Below, in pieces: positions 43,540 to 55,720 of a stretch of 64,000 bases of DNA. Within the stretch, counting starts at the first letter, position 1, and each line of letters starts with the position of its first letter. Origin of the DNA: Sciurus carolinensis (taxonomy: Eukaryota > Chordata > Mammalia > Rodentia > Sciuridae); NCBI RefSeq assembly GCF_902686445.1, contig NC_062219.1:144690057-144754056 (forward strand). The letters are read 5' to 3'. A program made the position numbers and the translations under genes. Under the pieces are notes generated by a model. The model made no database searches. It was not told the origin of the DNA and was given only the letters and a program-made list of their open reading frames with translations.

Positions 43540-44956
43540 TTGATTTTGGGGGGTTAACATATACAATGAAAAATGCACAAGTCATAAGGGTAGAACTTCT
43601 GTGCATTTTCACAAGGAAAGCCCCTGGGAACCCGCATCAAAACCCAAACATCAGCACCCCCAGATCCTTCCTTTGCCTCTTTAAATCATTACCTGCCCTC
43701 AAAAGTTACGGATAGGCTGAATTCTAGCACTGTCCTCACTTGCCTTTAGAATTGCATGCAAATGGAGTGGTACAGAATGGGCTTTTTTGTGTATGCAGAT
43801 CTCATCTTTCACAAACATTTGTTTAGGATATTCATCCATATCACTGCTGATGTAGTAATACTTGGTTTTTTCATCTCTGTCATCTTGGTGTAGTATTTCA
43901 CAGTTGCGTATATCACAATTTTGAAGATCCATTTACTGTTGATAGACATTTGGGTGGTTTCCAGTTTTTCTCTCTTACAGAATGCTCTTGTGAACATTTT
44001 TACAGATAAATCCATGAACATGTCCGTTGAGCATCTGCCTAGCAGTGGAAGAGTCACAGGGTAAGGTAGGAATTAGCTTTGATACTGCCCAGCAGTGGTC
44101 CAGAGTGGTTGGTTATACCAGTTACAATCCCAACATCAGTGTGTGAAAACTCTAATTGTTCCTCATTCTTGATCTTATGTTATATTGCTGTTCATAGTGA
44201 TGTGTGAACAGTCATACTTCATTGTGGTTTTCTTTCCTTTTCCTAGTAAATGATGTTGAGTACTTTTTCATGTATCTTATTGGCTATTTGGATAACTTCT
44301 GTGAAATGCCAGTTCAGATTTTTTTCTCATTAAAAACAAGAAAGGATTGTTTATTCTTAATGATTTTTATGGAGTTCTTTATATATTCTAGGTAGAAGCC
44401 CTTTGTCAGATAGATGTGTTGCAAGTATTTTCTTCTACATCCTTACTTGTTTTAATCTTACATTTTTTAATGAACAGAAATGCTTAATTTTAATGAATTC
44501 CAATTTATGAATCTTTCCTTTTGTAGTTAGTACTTGTATCTTAAGAAATTTTACTTGCTTTGAGGTTATGAAGATATTCTCCTGTGCTGTCAGAAAGTTT
44601 TATTGTTTGACTTTTTTACATTTAGATCTGTGATCCCCTTGGAATTGATTTTTTGTGTATGGTGTGAGGTAGGGGTCAAGATATATTTACCTATATAAAT
44701 GTCCAGTTGGCCCATTTATTTTTTATTGAAAACATTGTTCTTTCTCCACTGGATTGCAGTAGCCCCTCATTAATTGTGTGTCTCTGAATCTGTTTCTGGA
44801 CTTTGTATTCTGTCCTGTTGGGCTACTTGTCTAGTAAAGTGTCTTAAGTTTTTGTACTGCTGCTATCTGCCAGCATACTCAGTTCACTTTTCTTCTTGAT
44901 TTTCTTTTAGCTTATTACTAGTATTTGGCATTTAAACATACATTTTAGAATCACCC

Positions 44957-45010
44957 TGTCAATTTACACACACACACACACACGTGCACGTGCATGCGCA
45001 TGCATGCGTG

Positions 45011-45050
<40 letters not shown>
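44957..45050. repeat. (CA)n microsatellite with CACGTG/GCATGC core
   Basis: Alternating purine-pyrimidine sequence for nearly the whole stretch: CA runs on both sides of a CACGTGCACGTGCATGCGC core. Confidence 0.95.
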
Positions 45051-45053
<3 letters not shown>

Positions 45054-46458
45054 CAAAGTGTCTGAGATTTTGATTGGGATTGTATTGAATCTCTAGATTT
45101 ATTTATTATCTTTATATCTTTATTATTATCTTTAAAATATTGAATCTTCTAATTAACAAACACAATTTAGTTCTCCATCTATTTAGATTGTCTTTAATTT
45201 GTCTAAGTAATGTTTTGAGGTTCTTCCTGTAAGCAATTTTGCACATCTTTCATTAGATTGATTCTTTTTGTTATTGCAAATGACATCTTTTAGAATTTCA
45301 CCTTCTAATTATTTTGCTTGTGTATGTAACTGTAATTGAGTTTTGTAGATTTACCTTGATTCTAGGGATTTTGGCTACATGTGCTTCTTAATCTTAATAG
45401 TCTACTTGTAGAAACATTTGAATTTTCTGTGTGCATAAGCATCTTATACAGTAGATAAAGAGCTTTATTTTTTCCCATCCAGTTCTTGCGACTTTTATTT
45501 TTTGTTGTCTCATTGTTCTGGTTAGGATCTTGTTTATAAGTTTGAGTAGAAATAGCAACAGCATGTATTTATCTCATTGAACTCAATTTCAGGGAAAAGC
45601 TTTCAATATCTAAACATGGCATTTATGTTAAAGTGTTGTTGAAGCTGTTTTATTTGATTAAGACAATTCTCTTGTTTCTAATTCCATAGGTATTTTAATC
45701 ATGAGCATGTGTTGAATTTTCCCAGATCCTTTTTCTGCATCTCTTGAAATGACTGTATGATGTGTTTTTCCTTTGTTTTGTCAATGTGATGATTGCATTG
45801 AAAGAATAAGTTATAAGTCTTATATTTCTGTCATAAATTCAACTGATATGCTATCAGTTGTGTTTTGCTTAATTCATTTTGCCAATATAGTTTAAAAAGA
45901 ATTTTGTGTTTGTGTGTTGAGAGAGACCAACCTTTAATTTTCCTTTTTGTGTAATGGACTTGGTTGTTTTGGTATTAAGGACATGCTGGTCTTATATCAT
46001 TGATTGGGTAAGTGTTCATTTATTCTTTTATTTTTGGTTCATTTCTCTGAAAGAGATTGCTATTAGTTCTTAAATGTTTGAAAGAATTCATTAGTAAAAC
46101 CACTTTTGCAGTTTTCTTTGTAGAAAAGCTTTAAATTGGAAGGTAAAATTTATTTTAATGAATATAGACCTATTTGAATTTTCTGATTCCGTGTCAGGTT
46201 TGGTTGGTTGCATTTCTAAAGGAATTTGGTCATTTAGTCTAAATTTTTAAATTTCTAAGTGCAAGTTGATATAAAAACCTCTTAGCTATAAAAAAATGCT
46301 TGTAGGACTGGAGTAGTATGCCTTTTTTCACTTCTGATATTGATAATTTGTACCTTTTTTTTCTTTTCAGTTTTTCATGGCATTTTTCAATTTAATTTTT
46401 CTCTAATTGAACCTCTGTAGATGTTTTGCTATTTTAAACTTGTTTCCTTTTCCTTTTC

Positions 46459-46578
46459 TTTATATATATATGTAAATATATATAAATAAAATATAACTAT
46501 ATATATAAATAATATATATAAAAATGTATGTACATATATAAAAAGTATATATATAAATATATATGTGTGTGTGTGTGT

Positions 46579-46633
<55 letters not shown>

Positions 46634-46645
46634 CACACACACACT
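46459..46645. repeat. Long compound (TA)n/(TG)n microsatellite
   Basis: About 185 bases of mostly alternating TA and TG/CA units inside the L1. It generates several artefact frames on both strands (IYIY, THTH, CVCV runs). Confidence 0.97.
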
Positions 46646-46649
46646 CCCC

Positions 46650-47130
46650 CCGCTGCCCTCCAGTGCTGGGGATTAGATCCAGGAATTCACTCATACTGGG
46701 TGTTATTGGATATGAAGTATCCCTCCCCAAACTCCTATTAATGCAGAAATATTCAGAATGACTAAAATGACTAGATTTTGAGAGCTGTAACTTAATCAGT
46801 CCATCCTAGTTTGGATGGACTGGGTGGTGACCTGGGCAGGTGGGCTGGGACTGGAGGAGGTGGTCACTGGTGTCCTGTCCCTCATCTGCTCTGCTGCCCC
46901 TTCTTCCTCCCTCTCTGCTTCCTGACCCACCATGAACTGAGCAGCTTTCCTCCTCTGGCCCTTCCCCCACGATGTGCAGCCTCGCCTGGGCTAGAGCAGT
47001 GGGGCTGGCCATCTCTGAACTGAGACCCCTGAAACCATGAACCCCAATAAGCGTTCCCTCCTGTAAGTTGAACCTGCTGGGTGAGTGCCTGAAGCCCTGG
47101 GTGGGTGCTCTGCCTCTGATCTACATCCTC
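46650..47130 (+). repeat. ID remnant followed by a MaLR-like LTR fragment
   Basis: 'cagtgctggggattagatcc' (46663 on) resembles a short ID remnant. The sequence from about 46800 to 47080 ends 'ctgaaaccatgaaccccaa', then 'taagcgttccctcctgtaag', like the 3' end of a rodent MaLR LTR. Both sit inside the older L1. Confidence 0.45.
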
Positions 47131-50100
47131 AGCCCTGTATACTTTTCTCCTAATTCTTTAATTTCTGTTTATGGCTTGTTTCCTTCTAGCTTTGTGAGAA
47201 TGGTATTTAAATCATGGATTTTCAGTCTGTCTTCTTTTCTTATGTATACATTCAAAGCTCTGTATTTTCCTTTAAAGCATGGTTTTAATAGCATTCTTTA
47301 AGTTTTGATTTTGTATTTTTATTTTTCTGCTCAAAATATTTTCAAATGACTGTTCTTTTTTTACCCTTGTTTTAGAAGGTATTTAGGCATTTGTTGGTTA
47401 ATTTTCAATTACTTGGAATATTCTAAGGATACTCTTCTTAATTTCTAACTTTTTCCAACTGTCATCAAAGAACATGTTCTTAGGATTTTAGTCTTTGGAC
47501 AAAAAAAGATTTTAGTCTTTTGATATTCTTAAAACTAATTTTATGGCCCAAATATGGTCATGTTTTGGTAAATAGTACACATGTACTTGAGGAGACTGTA
47601 CAGTATATTCTGTAGTGATGGTAATAGTTGTATAATTTGTACATGTAGATTGGGTCAGATTTACTAATTGTATTGATCAGACTTCCTTTCTGTACATTTT
47701 TTGTCTGATTATTTTGTCAGTTTTGATACAGTTAAGCTGTCTGTTACTGTAATGATGGTATTTCTTAATTTTTTCTTTTCATTCTGTCAATTTTCACACA
47801 TTTGAAGATATTATTATTTGATACATACACATTTGTAATTGTTTGGTTTCTTGGTGTGTTTGTTGGATTTCTCTGTTCCTACACAATGCCTCTCTTTAGT
47901 TCTCCAGTAGTTCTTGATTTAAGTCTAGTTGTCTGATGTGGTCGTAGTGTGTGCATGGTGTAACTTTTCTCTATACTCTAACTTTTTGACATATTTGTTT
48001 CTTTTATAAAGAGCATACAGTTGTTTTTTTTATTTAAAACTTTGGAGTATCTAATAGGCCATGATTGATAATGTATTTGGGTTTGAGTTTCCACCTCACC
48101 ATTGGTTTTCCATGTATACCATCTGGTCTTTGTTCTTCTTTTCTCCTTTCTTGCCTTTTTTGTGTAATTGAATACTTATCATTCAATTTCTTCTCTACTG
48201 ACTTGTTAGTTCTGTATCTTGTTATTCTTTTGACTGTTATCCAAGGGATTATAGCATTTTCTCTGAAGAATTTACTCTAAATTAGTACTTTAATCTCTTC
48301 CCTCATAGGCAGTGTTATTAAACTATTTTAATTTCATAAAGCCCCCTTTCTTTTGCATTGTTTCTGTCGTTTATTTTGATTTAACAAATGATTAAAATCA
48401 TAGGATACATCACCATTGCTGTTTCATACATTTAGCCATTATTTGTGTTTATCATTTCTCTTCATTCCTTTATGAAAATCTGTTTCTCTCTGGAATTATT
48501 TTCTTTCTAATGGAAGAACTCCCTGTAGTATTTCTTTGTTAGGTTGTCAGTTTCTTTCCAGTGCTTTAAAGATGTAGTTTCATTGTTCTCTGTCTTCCAT
48601 TATTTATGTTGAGAAATCAGCCATCAGTTTTGTGTGTTCTTTGAAGGTGATGTGGCTTTTTCCTTTGCATGTATAATTTTTTTCTTTGTTTTTGGTGTAG
48701 AGGAGTTCTATTGTAATGTGCCTAGAGATGTATTCCTTACTCTTTATCCTGCTTGGGGGTCATAGAGCTTTTTGGATCAGTTTTAGAATACTCTTGTACT
48801 CTTGGCAGTTGTTTCACCAAATAGGACTTCTTCTGATCCAATCTCTCTCTCCTCTGCAAGTCCAATTTTACATTGGTTCGACCTTTTTTTTTTTTTTTTT
48901 TTTTTAAAACCAGGCCTCTTTTGACTCTTAAACTCTTTTCTGTATTCCATTGCCTTTAAAAAAAAACAAAACAAAACAACTTTTTGCTTTGGTTTGGATA
49001 TTTTCTAATGATCTGTTTCTCAAAATACTTGTCTTCTATTTAGTTCTTATTTTTGTTCTTGGTAGAACTTTATGGAGGTATAATTTACATACCACAAAAT
49101 TAACCTTTGTAAGTATAAAACTCAGTGATGTCCCACCCCAACCTCAGGTACCACTATTGTTTATAAATTTTCCCTTTCAATTGATTAAGTGAATCATACA
49201 AAAAATAGTTTTTTGCTGATGTGACTTCTTTCATTTAAACTAATGTTTTTAAGGCTTTTGAGGCTTGTGCGTGTTGTGGCATAGATTGATAATTTATTCC
49301 TTTTTATTGCTAAATACTATTCTGTTGTTTGGATATAACAGTTTGTTCATCCACTCATTGGTTAATGAAAACCGCTTCCAGTTATTGTACACTATGAATA
49401 ATACTGCCATTAAATTTATGTGAACCATTGCATAGATAGGTATTTTAAACTTCTCTTGGGTAATTCCTAGGAGTAGAATTACTGGGTCATACACTGAAAC
49501 TATGTTTAACTTTTTAAAGAAACTACCAAACTGTTTTCCAAAGTGACTATAACATTTTATATTCCCACCAGCAATATATGAAGGTTCTAGTGTCTTCACA
49601 TCCTGTAAAACAATTATTGATTATAACCATTCTAGTGGGTATTTAGAGTTCAATTTGTGATTTAATTTGCACTTTCCTAATGGCTACTGATGCTAATTCA
49701 TTTTTTAATGTACTTTTTAACCACTTGTATGTTTTGTTTGAGGAAATGTCTATTCAAGTGTTGACATTTGAATAGACATTGGGTTGTATTATTGACTGAT
49801 AAGAATGTTTTATATGTTCTGTGTACAAGGAAACAAGTATAGACTAGATATATGATTTGCAAATATTTTCCCCAATCTGTGGCTAGTTGTCATTTTTTCT
49901 CATTAGTGTTATTTTTTGAAATGTAAAGTTTTCAATTTTGATGAAACTTTTTGCCTCATCTGAGGTTACAAGAATTTCTATATTTTCTTCTAGAAGTCTT
50001 ACAATTTTAACTACTACACATTTACATCTATTATCCATTTTTTAGTTGATTTTTTCATATGATATAAAGTAAGGGAAGTGCTCCCTCCTTTATATTCTCA

Positions 50101-50820
50101 GCTTATGAAGAATGGGTTTTATTTCTTCTCTAAATATTTCATAGTACTCACCAGAAGCCATCTAGTCTTGGGTTTTCTTTGTGGGATGTTTTGGACCATT
50201 TTATTCACCATTTTAATTTTTTCTTTGTGTTGGTCTATTTAGAATTTCTACCTTTTAAGTCCTCTTAGGCAATTGGGGGCTTTCTAAGAATTTTTCCATT
50301 TCACCTAAGTTGCCTTATTGTAGTCATGAAGTTGTTCATAATATTTCTTCATAAACCTTTTAATTTCTATAGATCAGTAGTAATGTACCCACTTTATATA
50401 TTTGTAAAATTGGATAATTTTTGTTAATATATGTTTTCTATTTTATTTTCTTGACCAGTTTAAGGATTTGCTAATTTTGTTTATTTTTCTTTATAGCTTG
50501 AAGCTTAGTTTTATGATTTTCTCTATTTTCTGATTCATTGACTTTTCCCTTAATTTTTATTATATTCTTCCTTTAGCTTGCTTTGAATTTAATTTGTTTA
50601 TTTTTTATTTTCTTAAGGTTTAAGCTTAGATTATTATTTTAGGACCTTTCTCTTTTGTCTAACTGTGTATTAAAATTGTAAAATTTTGTTTAAGCATTGC
50701 CTTAACTTCATTCCATCAATTTTGATATATTTGTACTTTTGTTTTCATTCAGTTAAAAATATTTTTAAAGTTCCCTTTGACTTCTTCTTTGATTCTTGAG
50801 TTTAAAAAAAGGTGTGTTGT

Positions 50821-50918
50821 GGGCTGGGGAGATAGCACAGTTGGTAGAGTGCTTGCCTTGCAAGCATAAGGCCCTGGGTTCGATACCCAGCACCGCAAAA
50901 AAAAGAAAGAAAGAAAAT
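50821..50918 (+). repeat. ID SINE with target duplication, inside L1
   Basis: A near-consensus ID: 'agcacagttggtagagtgc', 'ggccctgggttcgatacc' (box B intact as GGTTCGATACC), then an A-rich tail. AAAAGGTGTGTTGT (50807-50820) and AAAAGGTGCATTGT (50919-50932) flank it, differing at two positions. Confidence 0.93.
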
Positions 50919-51578
50919 AAAAGGTGCATTGTTTGATTTCTAGATATCTGATATTTACCCAGATTTCTTTTGTTAATGGATCTGTAGTAGTCATTCCATT
51001 GTGATCAGAAAATATATTTTATATGATTTTAAGTTTTAATTTATGAGACATTTTTTGTGGTCCAGCATGTTTTATCCTGAACAATGTTCCATGTGTCCTT
51101 GAAAAGAAGGTATATTTTATAGTCATTGGGTAGAATTTTCTACTAATATGAGTTACATCATGTTGGTTGGTGGTTTTATGTGTTTGTTATCTTTACTGAT
51201 ATTTGGTGTAAGTATCCTATCAATTATTAAAAATGGAGTATTTGGACTCTCCAACTGGTCTGATGGAATTTATTTCTTTTATTATATCTGTCAGATGTTG
51301 TCTTCTGAATTTTTGGATTCTGTTATTAGTTGCACATACCGTTATGATTGTTTTCTTCCTTACATATTGATGAGTATACCATTATGAAATGTCCCTCTTT
51401 ACCTCTAGTAATATTTTTTAGTTTACAGTATGTTTATTTAATATTAATATAGTAATTTCAGGTCACTTAAGTTTACTGTTTCCCTGGTATATGTTTTTCT
51501 CCTTTGACTTCCAAGCTATTTGTGTGTTAGAATATAAGGTATATATCTTGTAGATTCCATCTAGTTCAGTTGTGCTTT

Positions 51579-51785
51579 TATTTATTTTTACACTGGGGAT
51601 TGAACCCAGGGGCATTTTATCATTGAGCTATATCCACAGTTCATTTTATTTTTAATTTTGAGACAAGGTCTTACTAAGTTGCTGAGGGTCTTGCTAAATT
51701 GCTGAGGCTGGCCTCCAACTTGTGATCCTCTTGCTTCATCCTCCTGAGTAACTGGGATTACAGGCATGTGCCACTGCACCCAGCT
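51579..51785 (-). repeat. B1-dID SINE with target duplication, inside L1
   Basis: T-rich start, ID part 'cactggggattgaaccc', B1 part 'gctgaggctggcctccaac' with a small internal duplication of 'ttgctgagg(gt)cttgctaa', end 'ggcatgtgccactgcaccc'. AGTTGTGCTTT repeats exactly at 51568-51578 and 51786-51796. Confidence 0.94.
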
Positions 51786-54700
51786 AGTTGTGCTTTCTTT
51801 AACCCAATCTCTGCCTTTTAAGTGGAGTGTTTAATTCATTCACATTTAGTGTAATTATTGATAGGACTTTACATCTGCCATTGTGATGCCATGTTCTGTA
51901 TATTTCCTGTACAATTTTTATTGGACCACTTTGATGATTTAAAAATAGTGTGTTTTTTGATATTTTCTTAGTGACCATTGTAGAGATTATAATTTTAATT
52001 TATAATAGCATACTTTGGATTAATAGTAATTTAATTCCAGTGGAATACAGAAAATTTGTTCCAATATTTCTTTTCCTCCCTATACTTTAGATTGGTATTG
52101 TCATACATATGACAACTATATATGTATAAAACCACACAATTACATCTATAAATATTTCACACTCAAATGTTATAATTATTGCTTTGAATAATCTTATGTA
52201 TTTTAAAGAAGAAATGAGAAAAATATATTCATGTATAGAATATTTTGTATTTATATATTTAGAGTACTCTTCATTTCTTGCTGTGGATTCAAGTTAATGT
52301 TTGATGTCATTCTTTTTCAGCTTGAAGAATTTCCTTTAGTATTTCTTATAAGGAAGGTCAGCTAATAACAAATTCTCCTAGATGTTGCTTCTTTGGGAAT
52401 CTTATTATTTTTTTAAACCTTCGTTTTGGAAGCCTAGTTGTGCTCAATTAGTTGGGGCATGTCTTCCCAGAACTTAGGAGATGTCGTTCCAATGCCTTCT
52501 GGCCTCCAGCATCTCTGTTGAGAAATCAGTAGTAAATCTTATTCCTTCATGGTGATTTTTCTCTTATTCCTTTCAAGATTTTATTTTTCTCTTTGTCTTT
52601 CAACTGTTTGACCATGGTGTATACCAGTGTGGATTTTTTGAGTTCATTTAGCTTTTAAATCTATATATTAATTTTTATACCAAATTCGGGGATGTTTTTG
52701 CCTGTATATACAATTTTTTCTCCCTTTTTTCCCCCTGTCCTTTCTATGTGGCTCTCCCATTACATGCCTGTTGGTATGCTTGATATGTCTTAAAGGGGTC
52801 TTACAATGTTTCTTTTTCTTTGATCTTTTTTCTTTCTGTTCTTCAGATTGGATTATAGCTCTTTGTTTATTTTAGTATTACTTATTTTTTTATTTTTCCA
52901 TGTGAAATACACTATTGAGCACCTTGCTTGTAATTTTAGTTTGTTATTTTAATTTTTCAACTCCTGAATTTTATTCGAGCCTTTTAACATAATATCTTTT
53001 TATTGAGTTTTTTATTTGTTGAGTCATTGTTGTCATACTTTTCTTTAGTTTTTAAACATAAATTTTTGTTTAGTTCTGTAAATGTATTTTACAACCTGAA
53101 TGAAATATTTTTAAACCCCAAATCTGGGGGACTCAGAGATCGTTTTTATTGACCACCTTTTTTCCTGGGTGTGGATCACACTTTCTGGTTTATTTTCATG
53201 TCTTGTTTTTTTGATGTTCAATGTTAATAATTTTGAGTAATATATCTTTGCAACTGTAGATTGTGATTTCTTTTCCTATGAGAGTGGTGGAAGTGGTTTT
53301 GTTTTGTTCTGTTTGTGGTTAGTAGCTTAACTATCCTAAATTTTTCAAGTCTGTCTCCCCCATAATGTACAGCTATTTATGTCTCTGCTCAGTTCTTGTT
53401 CTCATTTAAATTTTTAAAAATCTGGCTACCAAGGCTCTTTCCTGTCTGCATAGCCTACGGGTCAGCCAAAGGTTGCTTAGAGGTGATGCTTAAATATGCA
53501 AGTCAGGGGCTCCCACTCTCTATGGATGTGTCTGCAGGTGGGCTGGGGCTTTCACTCTAAGTTCCGGCTGTTTTCAGGAATGTCCATTTTCCTTCCTTGG
53601 GGCCCTTGAATGTGTCTCTGTGCGCATGTTCAGGCTGTTGGCATGCGTGTGTGAGTGACCTGGACCCACGTTACAGTGTGCCCAGGCTCTGGCCAGCTCT
53701 GGCAATGTGGCAAGCTTTTCAGACCTCTGACAGCTGTGTCGTGTGGAACCTCCTTTTTCATACTTGGCTAATCTGTAACTTTCTCAAACATGATTTAATC
53801 TTGGGGTAGTAGGGCCACCCTGACCCATAACACTTCGTATCAAGTGAGGCTGGTTGGAGGCTACTGGTTTTCATAGGCTGCTGCTCCCTGGCTGAATTAC
53901 CAGACTGGAGTGAAGGGAAGAGGCGGTGAGCGTATCGCCATCTTGTGTTGGTCTTGCCCAGGGTGCAGCAGCTGCCGTGGGTGAGTGCTGCTTTGTTGTT
54001 GTATGGAGTTTCTGGAGCGCTGGGATAATTGTTCTGGGTGGTTTTGTCCAGGTTTAGTATTGCTCTGTGTGGTATAGGATTCGTCAGCTCCTCACTCCAT
54101 CATGGCAGGGCATAGCTGTCTGTCCCAGCTATTGTTCTTTTGAGTACCACAATTTTTGATTCTTTCCTCCAAAATAGATTCCAGTTTTCTGTTGACATTC
54201 TTCACTTGTCATGTTTTCTCGAACATATTAATCAGGGTTCTTTAGTATCATGTGCGATGACTTCAGTGTCTGGATCACCAGTGCGTCACTCTTGTTTTGT
54301 CACCTTCCTGCTGGGTTTTGGCCACTTGGTCTTGTCCTCCTAACGTGTGGCATTTTTGGTAGAATGCTAGGCAGTGTGTTTAGAAAAGACTGGGCTAGAT
54401 ACTAGCTTTCATCCGAGGGGACTTGCTTTTCTTCTGAGTGACAAAGTAGGGGTCATATTGATTCGGTCATAGATTGAAAAGATATTTGCTGGATTCTGTT
54501 CTTTTTAAGGACAATTCTACTTTTGGTTTTTCTTCATTCCTTGGGTAAAGTCTTTTTTTCTTCCCTGGAACCTGAACTTCACTCTGTCCCCAATGCAACG
54601 CTCGGCTGAGCGTTTTAACCTAATGTAGACCACTTTCTGTTTTCCTAACCTTTCATTTTATGCCCCCAGGAACCTTGAAAGACACGTGATGTTAATGGGA

Positions 54701-55080
54701 TTGCTTCTCCCCTTTTCCCTTTTCTTTGGGACCTTGGCTGTGGCAGTTCTAGCTGCTTTGGTCCTCCTGAACCCAGAGCCTGGGTGCTATACAGCAAGCC
54801 AAAGTGAACTGCTTTCTTCCTGGCCTCTCGGTCGGTTCCTGGGTGTGCACAGAAATCAGTGAGTGCTTTGACACAAAGCAGCAGAGAATGTCAAATTCAC
54901 TTCAGTGATTTCTCCTCTTAAGTCCTAGTTGCTTTGGTTGCTATCCAATGTGTGTAATCATTTTTTGCTTTTGTAAAGTTTTTTGTAAAATTTTCTTCGT
55001 GGAGAGGCTGGTGTGCTGAGCTCCTCACTCTGGCGGGGAGTGGAACTCATCGCTGTCTGACCCCAGTTGTCAAAGAGATG

Positions 55081-55587
55081 TCTGATTATATGTCCCCCAC
55101 CCCCACCTGCAAGTTAGTTTCCTAACCTGGAATGAACAAGCGAGACTCTCAAGATACAATGACGAGACAGGGAGGGCAGAAAATTATTTTGCAAAATTTG
55201 AACTTGGGAAATTATGGTCAATATTTTGGTAGCTAAGAGACGAAACTTTTCTGTATAAAACGATAATCTTATCTATAGTGTTATAATATTGGCCTTTGAA
55301 GTGGTTTCTTTTCAAACAGTTCTTTATCGTTTCTTAAAGCAAAATAAGTAAAACAAATAATTTTATTAAAATATAGTGACTTCAAGTGTAGATCTTTTTT
55401 GTAATTTGGAATATTAAGACCAATTTTACTAGAGTTTATTACTAGAAAAACAAAATATTTAACAATTTGTTAATATCAAATTATTCTTAGTTTTTTAGTG
55501 AAATAGCACAGAATGTTTAATTTTTCATGCAGTTTTCTTTAGGACTTGATACTTTTATTATAATTGGAACGTAAAAAGCATTCTTGA
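55081..55587. other. A/T-rich stretch, nothing recognised
   Basis: No gene or named repeat recognised. Confidence 0.35.
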
Positions 55588-55720
55588 AGCCAGGCATAAT
55601 GTCACATGCCTGCAGTCCCAGCTACTTGGGAGGCTGAGGTGGGAGGATCACAAGAGTCCAGGAGTTTGGCACCAACCTGGATAACACAGTGACACCCTGT
55701 CTCAGAGACAGAAAAAAATC
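55588..55720 (+). repeat. B1/7SL-type SINE monomer
   Basis: 'acatgcctgcagtcccagc', 'acttgggaggctgaggtgg' and 'gacaccctgtctcagagac'. No ID half. Its wording is closer to an old 7SL monomer than to the B1 half of the young B1-dID copies. Confidence 0.85.

Larger units (their letters stand above)
43540..49058 (-). mobile_element. Ancient, near-full-length L1 (first of two in tandem)
   Basis: Reading leftwards (its own sense) the order is 5'/ORF1 region, endonuclease, reverse transcriptase, ORF2 end, then 3' UTR. The 3' UTR and ORF2 end lie at 43540-44100 ('ctgttgatagacatttggg' and 'tttccagtttttctctc'). ORF2 follows at 44200-46430 ('ggagttctttatatattct', 'agccctttgtcagatag', and the RT region near 45900-46100, 'tggtcttatatcattgat'). 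The 5' part lies at 47130-48950 ('agagcatacagttg', 'tgttgagaaatcagccatc'). All frames are destroyed. Younger sequence interrupts it at 46459-47130, and a T-run lies at 48885-48905. The age suggests an L1M subfamily. Boundaries are approximate. Confidence 0.7.
49059..55080 (-). mobile_element. Ancient, near-full-length L1 (second of two in tandem)
   Basis: 3' UTR at about 49060-49300 ('taatttacataccacaaaatt'). ORF2 end at 49300-49760 ('agtagaattactgggtcat', 'ccaccagcaatatatgaagg'). The RT-encoding part runs to about 50600 ('cagaagccatctagtcttgg'). The endonuclease part runs to about 52000 ('gttccatgtgtccttgaaa', 'ctgatggaatttatttc'). The ORF1/5' part runs to about 52800 ('ttccaatgccttctggcc', 'tgttgagaaatcagtag'). 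A G/C-richer probable 5' UTR extends to about 55080, with 'tcgccatcttgtgttgg' at about 53936. No intact frame remains. The ID at 50821 and the B1-dID at 51579 are later insertions. The right end is inferred. Confidence 0.65.
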
